From contig OZ038320.1 of assembly GCA_964035795.1 (NCBI GenBank), forward strand, positions 7,648,671 through 7,712,670: a stretch of DNA of 64,000 nucleotides. Reading direction: 5' to 3'. Positions 35,009 to 47,100 of the stretch are shown piece after piece. Below the pieces are notes generated by a model, which saw nothing but the letters and a program-made list of their open reading frames with translations, made no database searches and was not told the DNA's origin. The translations under genes and the position numbers were made by a program. Source of the DNA: Pterobdella sp. o SKG-2022. Lineage: Eukaryota; Annelida; Clitellata; Hirudinida; Piscicolidae. Numbering within the stretch: the stretch's first letter is position 1; the number at the start of each line of letters is the position of its first letter.

Positions 35009-36157
35009 GTGACTCACTTTTCTTAGTATTTGTTATTATGAAGCGTTTAGGGATTTTTTTCATTGTGTGTTAAGGTTCTGTTAAATTGAACTTAAATAGA
35101 ATTGTAAATGGTATAGTTATAATAGATTGAATATGGTAAAAGAAAAAATGCTACCATCATTATTCTGTTCAAAGCGCTAACTTTCCTTTTATAGAAAGGG
35201 TTTAACAAAAACATGAATCATCTAAAATTGGAACTTTAGACAAGGAATACTGGTTTCTCTACCAAACTTCTTTTCAAATTTCTTTGATGCTCCAAAAAAG
35301 TTTTCAACTTACGAACTAGTGTAAACATTAACAATTGAACCATTCTTTTGGCATCTTCTGTCTTCTAAGTCATTTTTTCACTCTTCTAGGTATCCCATTG
35401 GAAGCCTTTCTCTAGTCAATAGAAATATGGTTAGTTTTTTTTATGCTACTATGTTTTTCCATAGGCTTTCAACACAAAAGATCTATCTATTCTGCTTTTT
35501 TTTGAACTGAAGTCAATTTAATGATTTTACACTAGCCACAATCAAACTAATGCTTTAAAAAACAAAAAAAAATTTATTGAGATAAAAAGCTTTTCATTAA
35601 CTAAGTAACATTTCCAAGTATGAGAAACACACTACAGACACCGCTTAGTCATGCTGAAGCCAACTTCACAAATGGTAATCGTTTTTCTTATACTAACTTT
35701 TAGCATATTCTACACTTAATTCTGTGCTTTAGAAGCTTAATTCCCCTTTAACTCCTACAGTCTGGTGCATTCTATTGGTCATTTGTCAACGAGAAATACT
35801 CTTGAAACCCTTCTTTCTTGTTCCATACCAACTTTTTTTGGCATCATTATTGCAGCTTTTTTAAAAACCTGATCTATATCTTTGATTGACAGCACGTAGA
35901 GCCGAATATATTGGCTCTTTTTAGTACATAAACGGTAAGTTCAATTTTATATTCATTGATGTCCTAAGTAAATAAATTTTGCAGTGAACCAGATGTTAAA
36001 CGTTGAATCCGTAACCATCATCTTTATGATTCATTCATCATGTTTTTAATTTCTTAGGACAACCTATGCTTATTACTATAAAAACAATTTTAAAAGTTTT
36101 CAAATGTATTGTGAAAAAGTATGTACAAATTGTTCAGATATCCTATACAAAACAATG

Positions 36158-38376
36158 CTAAATGTTGAAGCTTTCTCCACATCCACAAGTTCCTTTAATG
36201 TTGGGATTGTTGAAAACGAAACCAGAAGACAACTTGTCTTCCACATAATCCATTTCTGTGCCTATCACGTGCATCAAAGCTTTGTTCTCAATATAAATTT
36301 TTACACCTGTAAAAAGATTAAAGTAAAACTAGTAAGAACTTTAATGTAATTCAAGATTTTTATCCCATTTGCGCTCATATTTTATAAGTATAAAAAATTT
36401 TTAATAATTAACATACATGAAGTAACACCCTTACCATCCTGTTGAACCACTTCATCGGACTTTTCTGCATTATTGGCATATGAGAGGACATAAGATTGAC
36501 CGTTGCAGCCTCTTGTTCTAGTGCCTATTTTCAAACCTGACTAAAATAATAAATCATCAGCTTCAAATATCTATTAAAATAGCATGAAATGATGCAATAT
36601 ACAAAAACATGTGTTTTATAGCTTCATAAAAGTCTTATTTACAAAATAAGTTTGTATTTTGAACTGTATATACTCCTATTCAAATGACGAGAAACAAACT
36701 TTTTTAGATTTATCGGTAATGAAAACTTTGAAAATTTAAACTTTCGTGTATCTGAACAGGCTCACATGCTCTTTTTGGCATAGAGCTGCCTATATTTCCA
36801 TATAAGCCTTAAATAGGTTTACCCATAAATTTTCAATAGTACTTAGATTCAGTGATAAAGCTGGCCAATTTCTTAACTTTAACTTTTTTTCTGCATGGAA
36901 AACAGTGGTATCAAAGCATTTGTGAAAAGAAATTGCCTCATTGAGTAGAAAACCACACAATAATGAAAAGAAAAAAAATGAAAGATATTTCTTCAAAATC
37001 ATAAAATAATTTCTGATATAGTTCCATAATGTAGCTTTGTTATTCTTTTCACTGAGATACTTCCAATGGAAATTAATACACCTCCACCATTTTGACAGTA
37101 AAATTTTTTCAATGATTATGCCAGTATCACTGCCACCAATCAGAACCATCTGAGTTAAATTTTTTCCATTATCAATCAAATCCTTTTTATAGCCTGTTTT
37201 CCTTTACCAAGAGTTGGGCAAAGAAAGCATTAAAATAATGATAATGCTATGAGACTAATTTTTTGGTATACTCAAGGACTCTGGATGAGTCAAATATCCT
37301 GTTTTTTGTGCTTATTGACACAGATTGAGACTATTACTCAATTGTGTAAAAGTTTATGCTTTCTACACAAGCTCTAAAGATTCTTTTGAAATCAATATTT
37401 GAAAAAACTCCTAACATTTTAAAATCTTATAATGCCTTCAAAGATGTATGCCAAGCATTATTTTATAATTGAGGCAACATTCCTTTAGTTATCATTGAGA
37501 GGTTAAGCCTAAATAAATTATTTTGCAATATGGAAATACAATATAATAGTGAATATTACTAATATTCTATTTCAGAGCTTTTAAAAGTCAGCTACATTAT
37601 ATCTTTTTGAAAATATGAAAAAATTTTACATAGTAAAACAAAAAAAAACATTCATATACAAATATTTTATTTTCATTTAATAATTAAGAAAAACCAGTGT
37701 TTTATGGAAGTATAGCTGAATATATGTTACCACAAAAAAAAAGATCTTAGTTTTCACCAAAAACTCAGCCTTTAATTTTGATAACTAAGAGGATATAAAA
37801 ATATTGTTAGTGGAAGACCCCATAAAATTTTATAGAAGTACAAAGCTCAAACCACTATTATGATGAGAAGATATAAAAACATCTAACCATTTCTGGTTTG
37901 TTTTTTAGTATGTCTTTGAGCCTTTTTACTGCTGCTTGTGTCTGTAAAACATATATTTAAATAGATTGAAAAAGTTTGTCAAACTACATAAATAATATAC
38001 AAAAATTAAAATTAGTGATTTAGTTCTTTAGAACCGATGTACTTTTCACATTTCATTAATCTTTTACTTTGTTGGAAAAATAAAAAATCATGTATGACTT
38101 GATTTACCCTTAGATATATAGATAAATGCGGTTTTTACGTATTAGAAGTTTGTAATCAGTTGAAACTCTAAGTCTAACAAAAAAATTTAGTAGATATAAT
38201 TAGATAAAAACAAGCAATTTGTAACAAAATTCAAAGGGCAAATTGAATGTCATGCTAATGAAAAATATTAAAAAGAAAAATGCCATGACTAGAGTTATAG
38301 CAGATCTTGAAGATGTTAGTTTTGACCCTTTAACTGTTCTTATTGTTGAGATAATTCTGCCTGTTGAAGACGCCAT
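36158..38376 (-). CDS. ISCA1: Mitochondrial iron-sulfur cluster assembly protein ISCA1
   Basis: Four exons, 38376-38290, 37941-37888, 36540-36435 and 36306-36158, give 131 aa (human 129). The three ligand cysteines are present: one in RTRGCNG and two in GTCGCGESFNI at the C-terminus. EMDYVEDKLSSGFVFNNPN is nearly identical to the vertebrate protein. ISCA1 works with ISCA2 in the mitochondrial matrix to make 4Fe-4S clusters. The basic N-terminus (MASSTGRIISTIRTVK) fits a mitochondrial presequence. The 1.3-kb intron 36541-37887 carries a Tc1/mariner fossil. The start codon is 205 bp from prefoldin 4 on the other strand. Confidence 0.95.
36770..37210 (-). mobile_element. Tc1/mariner transposase fossil in an ISCA1 intron
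   Basis: Read on minus across shifted frames, the sequence gives a GGGVLISIGSIS segment near 37090 and then LRNWPALSLNLSTIENLWVN at about 36870-36815. The latter is the Tc1 C-terminal block NWPAxSPDLNPIENLW with decay. Frameshifts separate the blocks. No terminal inverted repeats were found. Confidence 0.75.
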
Positions 38377-38581
38377 TGTTGCGAAAAATGCTTTTTAAAT
38401 ATACTTTTATCGAATTCACTTTGAGAAATACTATGAAATTTTGTCAAAAATTTAAATAAAACGCTACTGATATATTTTATAAAAATTTATATTCAAAAAA
38501 TATCTTTTATGTCACTTTTATAAATTTTCAATTATTTTTTCCTTAGCGATATTAAGTAAATTTGTAGAAAAGTTTTGAAAT
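38377..38581. promoter_or_regulatory. Putative bidirectional promoter, ISCA1 / PFDN4
   Basis: Only 205 bp separate the two divergent start codons, so both transcripts must initiate here or inside the neighbouring 5' regions. The call is inferred from geometry; no specific element is claimed. Confidence 0.5.
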
Positions 38582-39328
38582 ATGTCTAAGCAAATTGTAA
38601 TTAATTTTGTTCATTTTCGAACGCATTTTGAACTTTCACATTTACTTTCTGCAAATATTTCATTTATAGGAACTTGTTTGTCTACAAAAATTTTTTTTGG
38701 AGTTTTACCGAATTTTATCATTTCATTGAGCTTTCAAATAAATAAATTCTTAACAGGATTCAGATGTTCACGTTGCTTATGAAGATCAAATGAAAATTAA
38801 CATGTTTGCCAGAAACAATGCTTTATTACAAGATGTAAAACAGGAGCTGGAAGATAAAAAAGTAAGTTATTTAACAAATTTTTTTTTTAAAGTTATTTTA
38901 GTTTGCATTAAATTATGATTATGCATAATATATATTTTCCTTTGTAGAAAGAAAGTCAAAATTTAGATGATGCTGAGGCAGAAATCATGATGCTTGATGA
39001 TGATGCTGAAGATATAATGTATTCTAATACTCACTTCCGATTTTATCATTAAAAATAATTATCATATATTTTTGTACTTTTCACTTAAAACCTGAAAAAA
39101 TTAATCTATCTTGATTTATTTTATAGGTATCACATAGGTGAATTTTTTGTATATTGCAAACAACCAGAAGCACTAGAAAGAATTGAAAAAATGAAATCAG
39201 AAGTTGATGAAGAATTAAAAGACATGGGATCAAAAGCTGATAAGTATAAACAAATTCTAGCTGATCTCAAAGTTCAATTATATGCTAAATTTGGAAATAG
39301 TATCAACTTAGAAGCTGATGATGACTAA
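38582..39328 (+). CDS. PFDN4: Prefoldin subunit 4
   Basis: Four exons, 38582-38596 (15 nt), 38757-38861, 38948-39018 and 39127-39328, give 130 aa (human 134). It is a beta-type prefoldin: two coiled-coil helices (INMFARNNALLQDVKQEL and the C-terminal half) around a short beta section (HIGEFFVYCK), ending in LKVQLYAKFGNSINLEADD, which is diagnostic. Prefoldin is a cytosolic hexamer that hands unfolded actin and tubulin to the chaperonin CCT. The first exon codes only MSKQI; it was chosen because it has a good donor and fits phase 0. Confidence 0.95.
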
Positions 39329-41164
39329 AAATTTTAACAAGTTTAAGTAATTCATTATAAGTAATAGCTTATTTGAAAAAAATTTTTTGTTTTGCTATGT
39401 TCAAATTTTCTTCAACCCAAATTTGCTTTAATGTTTTTCTACAGTTAAAATATATCTTAAAAAATTAAATTTTATTTAAAAGTTTTAAAATAAATTCAAA
39501 CCATGGCAAATCTTTGAAAATAGTCTACCGTCAATCGTCAAAAAAGATCAATAAAATTAAGGAAAATACTCATCAATTGAAGCCTTTGTAAAACCAAAAT
39601 CGTACTTCGTGTGTCGTTGACATATTTAAAGTCCGCTTTGATGACACCGGCTGGCGCATTGCTACCTTGCCTATTCGTTTTGGAGGTTTAGGTTTACGGT
39701 CAGTTTCTGATATTTCCGAGGTTGCATATTTGGCCTCCATGCACGCTACCGAAGGCTTAGTCAAAAACATTCTTTTATAACTTCCGAGTCTCTTTTTGAC
39801 AATTCTTTGGCGGTTCGTGTGCAATCCTGGAATAAACGTAACTTTGTCTTACCTAAAACCAAATCCTAGCAACTTCAGTAGGATCAATTGTAAAATAGTT
39901 TTTGACAACTTAAAAATATCCCTCGACCAGCATCGTTTAGCTTGTTTTCTTGCGGCCTCTTAACCCCACACTGGTGCTTGGCTTACTGCACTTCCTGCTT
40001 CATCATTAGGCAACTTGCTTTCAAACGATTGTCTCTGTATTGACTAACGTGTGTCAAAATTTCACTTGTCGCTGTGGTGAAGAGGTTGATAAGTTTGGGC
40101 TGCATCCTCTTTCATGTGTTAAAAGTAGAAGCCGTTATCCTCGTCATTGTGTTTCGAGCTTTAAACGTCGCTGGTTTCAATTCAATCCTTGAGCCTTACG
40201 GTTTCGACTTTGACGTTAGTAAAAGGCCCGACGGCGTCACTGTTTTTCCGTATAAAGAAGGAAAGTCCTTGACTTGGGTTGTCAACTGTACGAACACATT
40301 TTCTGCATCTCTCAATTCGACAGTCTCTCCAGGCTCTTCTGCTCGTAATGCGGAGATTTCGAAAATCGTTAAGTACGCATTTCTTCAGCCCCCTAATTTG
40401 TTCAATCCTGTAGCGGTTGAGACTTCTAGGGTTTTTGGCCCAGTCACTAGAAGTTTCTTATTAGAACTGGGCAACAAAACGAAAGAACGTACCTCTGTCA
40501 ATCTGGAGACAAGTTGGCTTTTTCAACGCTTGTCGATTGCTTTTGTCAGAGGTAACTACCTGAGCCTTACCATGTCCTAAAAAGCTGGCAAGGCACAAGA
40601 AGACACAACCATGGAGGTGTGAATCAGTTTTAGGGAATATTGTCTAAAGATTGACACAGTTTCTACAAGAATTGAATTCTGCACTTCTTATTTTGTTAAA
40701 ATATTACTTTTATTGATAGTTTTTTAAATTTATTGTTCAATTTGAAAATCTCTAATAAAATTTTGAAAAGTAAAAAAAAATAAATAAATGCTATTTATTT
40801 TATCTTTTTCTTGCAGTTTTCTGAATACATCTCTGGCATTAATACATTTTTTTTAGCAGGACCTAACAAAAGTTAATTTATTCCTATTGCTATTGACTCA
40901 ACATCATATATGTTTCCATAGATTTTCAGTAGAGTTAAAGCCAAGAGGTTTAGCCGACCAATCAATTGACTTGATATTTTTCCCCTAGAAAACGTTTAGA
41001 ACTATTTGATTTTATAGTTTGAAGGTCTTTCCAAGATACAGTAACTTCTAAGAAATATGATTGTGATAAATTTATTTTGCAAAAACTCATTATCATTTCA
41101 ACGGTAAAACATACACAATTTTCAGTAACAAAAATGCGAAAAAATTTATTTCAACAAGATCCTA
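39329..41164. other. Spacer between PFDN4 and BBS4 (convergent ends)
   Basis: About 1.8 kb that is mostly a retroelement remnant (39540-40580) with AT-rich flanks. It should contain the 3' UTRs of PFDN4 and BBS4. No other gene is supportable. Confidence 0.5.
39540..40580 (+). mobile_element. C-terminal remnant of a retroelement polyprotein
   Basis: The piece at 40074-40580 is an open frame with RPDGVTVFPYKEGKSLTW, then CTNTFSASL, a K.VKY segment and WLFQRLSIAFVRGN. This pattern recurs at the C-terminus of reverse-transcriptase ORFs seen across invertebrates. The preceding 500 bp contain broken pieces of the same ORF (FWRFRF, LAVRVQSWNK). GC content is higher than in the neighbouring DNA, consistent with an insertion. 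The RPD...K layout is suggestive of a PD-(D/E)XK nuclease, but the catalytic Asp after LTW is missing. I cannot assign the clade. Confidence 0.6.
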
Positions 41165-43967
41165 TCAATAGCTATGTGCCAATAATTTTTCTAATGTATC
41201 GGCCATACTTTCTATCTGAAAGAGATTGATGGTCACAATTTTTCATCTTGAATTATTTATAAACTGATATAAGCTTCAATATATATATTGGTTGAATCTT
41301 TTTTAGAAAAGTATGTTAAAACAACTCACTTCGATTGACACGGCATTTTTGTTACGATTGAGATGTTGTTTGCAGCTTAATAGAGCCTCTCTCGCTTGAG
41401 ATATTTCTCCTATCTTGAAGAGAAATATTCCATAGTTTATCAATGATAAACTGTCAGTACTGTAAAAATTTATTATGAAATAATTAATGAATAGTAAAAA
41501 TTATTAATATTATAAAATTGCTTCGAACCCGTTTAATTCGATTGATTTTTCAAATGCTTTTTGTGCACTCTTTGTGTCTTGAAGTTTGGTCATGACCACT
41601 GAAATTCAAGGGTTTTAATATTATTCTTTCATTTCAATTGAAAACAGTTTCGAAAAAAGTATACTATCATATCGAAAGTAATGCTTTTCTTGATACAAGG
41701 CAAAAAAAGAGGTTTTTGAGCGTTAATAGTTTTCTTTAAAACTACGAAACTTTTCTTTATCAATGTAACATTTTCAAGTATGGGTTTATATTGAAAGTAG
41801 TTATGATCTATAAATTTTTAAACCCATATACAAACGCCAAGGCAAGAATCTAATGCACCAAAAAAGTTATTCAAACTGGATTTTAAATTTTTTGACTCAA
41901 ATAAAAACACTCATAAATGAGCCATCAAATTGAAAAAATAATGAAATAGAAAAAAATTGACTATACACTATATTTCTATCCAAGATTTTGTGTTACCTGC
42001 TAAAAGCATTAAAACCTCAGGTGTTTTGTGCTTGAGAGAGAGAGCAAGGGAAGCATACTGAAAAGCCGAAGCATAGAGCTGCATGCTGGCGTACACCAGA
42101 GCACAATTGTAGAGAATTTCTAACTCGAAAAAATTGAAGTGTGATGCTCTTTTCAAACAACTCATTGTCTACAGAATGAGAAATAAAGATCGTTTACCAA
42201 CTTATTTCTTCAAAATAGTCAAGCAAACAGATTATAAATTGTTATTTTGAAAACTTATTATGTGTTTATAACTATGAAAAACTATAGTTGTTTTTTGGTA
42301 AAGCCTATGTAGTTGAGAATTGTTTTAAAGGTGTAATTAGATATCTTCAAAAAATATATTTCATATTTAGAAAATCACGATTGAATAATTTTTCAGCAAA
42401 CTTACCGCTATATGTTTATTTTTCGCAAAGTAACACATAGAAATATTGTTCCAAAGAGCAGCAGATTCCAAATGGTGCGAGTACAGTGCTTTGTATTTGT
42501 TTAAAGCCACTTCATCGCTTCCTTCAGCCTTTAATTATTCCATTTATGTATTGAAATAATTATGTACAGTATTGAACTCATTATATAAAATTTTCCAACA
42601 TTACCGAGAGTTTTATTTTAGCATTTGAATATATAATTTAAAATATAATTTTCAACAAAACTGCAAAATACTTGCAAAATGCTGCCGAGGACAAGCATCC
42701 CTCCTATATGATTCTTGCTCAATGCTACACATTTGCTCGCATGGTTGAAAGCATTCGATTTGTCGCCTTTCTGATATTAGAAAGTTATCAAAATATTTTT
42801 GAACATAAAAAGGATAAACAAAAGGTATTAAATTTTTAAAACAAAAACATGAATTGTTTGTTATTCCCGTTACCTTCAAGCACAGCTGAGCCAGTTTACA
42901 TAAAAGATCAGGATTGTCTGAAGACAACCTGGTTAGAGAACATTAAAATAAATAACAAAATTCTATGTGTATTTATAGGATTATTATCTGAGATATTATT
43001 TCCAATAATAATAAAGCAATTTTTGCTACCAACTTCAAAACTTCTTCATACATATCATAAGCGCTTTCAGAATTTCCTTCTTTTTCCATTATCATCGTGG
43101 CTAATGTGAGTGTCTCTGCACTGCCATTCACATTCATGGCTTTTCGGACGTGAATTTTCGCCTTTCAAATTTTTCAATATATTGTTTTAAGTATATGAGA
43201 AATTTGAAATTACAATGTTAAAAATTTATTTTTTTGTATAATAATTGATTTTTTCATTAAAGAAATTTTAACATTGTTGAGGTCATTCATGTTGAAGTAA
43301 CACGCTGCCTTTTGATGGTGCACCTTCTTGATTGCATGCATTATAATGTTATATCGACTGTTACTTAGTAGAAAAAAAAGTAAGAAATTTTTGGAACCCA
43401 GTCTTCTGGATACAGCTCTTCAACTTGTTCATAAGTTGTCAACGCTTCTTTGTACATGCATGTCAACTCACTGAAACAATAAAAAAGTTCAATTCAATTT
43501 AATTTCGTCTTTTGGTATTCATTCAGACAAGATAATTATGTGAGAAAAAAAAACAAACAAGGTTTTAGCGACATGTTTAATGTTGTTGATATTTGAAGGC
43601 TTTATAGCTACAGCAGCTTGAAAATGTTTTAGAGACGACTGTACTTGACCATCAACTCTTTTCAACATTCCCCTCATGTATTCTGCATATTCGCTGTTGT
43701 CTTCCAAGTTATTTAAACAAAAATATAATGCTATAATTTTGATGATTCATCTAATAATCACTTTTTGAAAATGAATTGACTTGATCAGCTAGATTTTTGC
43801 AATGGTTGAAATCCTTCATAATGTAATGGCGATGCATCAACCAGCTAAGCTTTTCATTGTAACCAACTTTAACTGAAATATAAATAAAAAACAAGATTTA
43901 TTTTGTATTGACAATGTTCTTAGCTTGATAAAATTTAAAAAATTGATTTAAACACCTTTGTTACTCA
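41165..43967 (-). CDS. BBS4: Bardet-Biedl syndrome 4 protein
   Basis: Thirteen exons: 43967-43955, 43872-43762, 43700-43559, 43470-43398, 43326-43273, 43161-43034, 42928-42874, 42770-42672, 42528-42406, 42168-41997, 41598-41529, 41459-41330, 41215-41165. They give 406 aa in one phase-consistent frame. It is a TPR protein of the BBSome, the coat that moves membrane proteins in and out of cilia. Matches to the human protein are clear: LSWLMHRHYIMKDF, NIKHVAKT, LWNNISMCYFAKNKHIA, MSCLKRASHFNFFELEILYN, LMLLAG. The human protein (519 aa) has an extra low-complexity C-terminal tail, absent here. The gene implies that the animal has ciliated cells with BBSome transport. The first exon has only 13 coding bases. 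Confidence 0.95.
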
Positions 43968-44142
43968 TTTCAATCTGTTTCTATTTCTATTGTCCAACTT
44001 TGCAAGGAGAATTAAAAGGTGGTCACTAAGCAACCATGAATGTAAGAAAAAAAATTTTTATTAAATTATTTTTTATCAGATTTTAAACTTTGTTTGGTTT
44101 TAAATTTAAAAGTTAATTTTTATGCAACTTATCACGCGAAAT
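43968..44142. promoter_or_regulatory. Putative bidirectional promoter, BBS4 / EIF2D
   Basis: The divergent starts are 175 bp apart, the tightest pair here. If EIF2D uses the in-frame upstream ATG at 44122 the gap shrinks to 154 bp. Inferred from geometry. Confidence 0.5.
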
Positions 44143-47100
44143 ATGTTTCAAAAACCTTTCAAAGTAAAATCACATACATTAGTGAAAAAATCTGAGAGGT
44201 AATATGGGAAATAATTGAAATTTTTAGTATTTGAGCATTTTTTTAAAAACTAAAACTCAATATATTTAAAGATTGTTTATACTTTGATATGGTTTCGCAG
44301 AAAAAAATTGCATGATGAATTGTTGCAAGGAAACACTAATTTAAATAAAAAGGTTTTGGAAGATCTTCTACCTTTGAAAGGAGATCTTGGAGTAATAAAA
44401 TTAATCACACATAGTAGTGGTGAAGTACTAGTGTATACTAACAAAAAAATTCCTTATTTTTTCACTTATCAGCAACGTTTGATTCCTACAGGTTTTACTA
44501 ATGAAGTAATTTTGATTAAAAACTAATTTTCATTTAAAAAAAAACAAAATTCATTATTCTCATTTAAAACATCAAATTATCTCCAAAAGTCTATGCATCA
44601 TGGAAACATCCTGATTTTGTAGTGAGTTTCAACACTCACGAGTATGTGTTCTCAAGGCTTCAAAGTGGAGCAGACTTAATGTTACCAGGTGTTATGGTCC
44701 CAAAAGGGGGATTCAAACCTTTTGACACTGACCAACCTTCTTTCATTAACCTGGTTTCAAACAAGTTAGTTACTAATTTATTTTATATTTTGAGATACTA
44801 TGTAAAATAATAATAATAATAATTATTTATATAGCGCCAAGGCCAGCAACTGAGGCACCCCTGTGTCAAATATTGTTGAAAAATAGTCTAAAGAGGTATG
44901 TTTTAAGATGAGACTTAAAGGTGGCTAATGAAGGTGAGTTTCTAATGTAGGGTGGTAGAAAGTTCTAGACAGCAGGAGACGCATGTCTGAAACCTCATTC
45001 AGATATTTTATTAGTGTGGCAGATGATGATCGAAGCAATCTTGGGTTGGGTCTGTTCTAGATGAGGTTGGATAAATAGCCTGGAATGGATGTGGTATAAG
45101 TTTTATAAGTTATTAATGCTATTTTAAAAATTATTCTTTTGTAAACTGGAAGCCAATGAAGTTGGGAGAGGTAATTTTTAGATGAGTGATGAAGGTAGTG
45201 ATGTGGTGTGTTTATGTTCAATGATATCCTGGCAGCTTTGTTCATTATTCGCTAAAGTCGTGCTTGTTGATGTTTAGTAATATTGTATAGAAGAGAATTA
45301 CAATAATCAAGTCTGCTGAGAATCAAACAACGAGCCAGTGTTGAAGCCATATCATTGGTGAGGAATTGATGTATGTGAGATAAAGCTCGAAGATGATGGT
45401 TACAAGAATGAATGACAGTTGTAATATAGTAGTCGAATGATAATTTCTCATCAATAGTGATTCTGAGGACTTTAAATTTTTTGATGAGGTTGATTGAAGT
45501 GGAACCAAAATTGATAGATAAAAGAGATGAAAATTTATTCAGTTGTTGTGGAGTGCCAATTTTTATGACTTCAGTTTTTGAGGTATTGAGTTGAAGTTTG
45601 TTCAGTAAAAACCATCTTTCAACCATTTTGGAGCAGTCAGTGAGAGTGGAAATGGAGTTTAAAAGGTTATGGGGGTTTATTTTTATTAGGATTTGTATGT
45701 CATCTACATATTGGTGATGTGTTAAGTTGAAATTATTGAAAATGCTGGAAATGGGGGATATGTAAGTGGTGAAGAGGAGTGGTCCAAGAACGGATCCTTG
45801 TGGAACACCATGTTCAATGGTAACCTTAGGAGAACTATGAGTGCCAAGTTTTACAAACTGCTTTCTCTCGGTGAGATATGACTCTAACCATTTGAGTGCT
45901 AAACTTTCTATCCTAAACTCACGACTGAGGCGCTCAAGTAAAATTCTGTAATCGATGGTGTCAAATGCTGCAGATAAGTCGAGTGATGTTAGGATAGAAG
46001 CTTTTTTATTGTCGCAGCCTACGTAAACTTCATCGAAAACGTGAAGAAGTGTTGTCTCGGTTGAATGATTAGAGCGATAAGCAGATTGGAAGCTTGGAAA
46101 GTTGTGATTGTTAGTGATGTGGGATCTAAGTTGTATTAGTATAGCTCTTTCGATTATTTTAGAAATTTTAAATAAGTTTGAGATTGGTCTAAAATGCTCT
46201 GGAACAGTGGGGTCAAGGTTGGGTTTTTGAGAAGTGGGGGGATTTGGGCCGTTTTGTAGATGCTCGGAAAATGTCCTTCTTGAAAAGACATGTTTATTAG
46301 TTTGGCTATTGCTGATGAAAGTGGTTTAGTACAATGGTTGAAAACTTGGTGTGGAAAGGGGTCAAGTGGAGAGGTTCTTTTACACGACTTTTTCATAATT
46401 TTCACGACATCAGAATACAAAATACATTTACTATGAACTTATTCAATTTGTAAAAACCTTTTGAATATCAAGAATAAAGCATAAATAGATTAAAGTTTAA
46501 CACCCCTTAAATATATGGAATAAATTAAACAGGGCAGCAGTGGCTGTTGGCATTACAAACATGAGTAATGATAAAATAAGCCAGGAAGGGATTAAAACAG
46601 GAAGATTGGTCACTGTACTTCATTGTTATGAAGACTTACTCTGGTCAGTAATGATTATCATCTACTTAATCCTATAATTATTTTGTAATAAGTTTTTATA
46701 TTGTTAATCAATTGTTTAAAAGGGTATAATATTACTCAGATTTTAGCAAATTATTCATAACATTATTCTAGGCAGCTGGGAGACAAAAGCAAATTACCAT
46801 CTATTCCAGCTGAATCTGTAGAGCAAGATGAAGATGACTGTGACAAAGGAGATGCTGCTGAAGTAACAAATAAAATGAATTCACAACTGAAAGTCACAGA
46901 AGAAAATGAGGTAAGAAAAGATGCAGAAGATAAAGAAGAAAAAGTACTTGATGATGACAATAATGAAGATGAGGTTGAAGAAGATATATATCAGCATGAG
47001 TCTATACCAGGTAGGCTACATTTTGTTCAATTTTATTTTATTCTTGTTATTTTAATTCTTATTTTTTTGACATGTTTTTTTTTTTGATTAAATGAGAATG

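Larger units (their letters stand above)
34285..36157. other. Intergenic region with a small ORF and a hairpin
   Basis: About 1.9 kb between the GH27-like gene and the ISCA1 stop (convergent). It contains the hairpin at 34380-34430 and the small frame at 34856-35008. The remainder is AT-rich with scattered short frames and no recognisable protein. Confidence 0.45.

Noticed and set aside
36104..36349. Plus-strand ORF with cysteines
   Set aside because: It is the reverse of the ISCA1 last exon, which matches the family exactly on minus.
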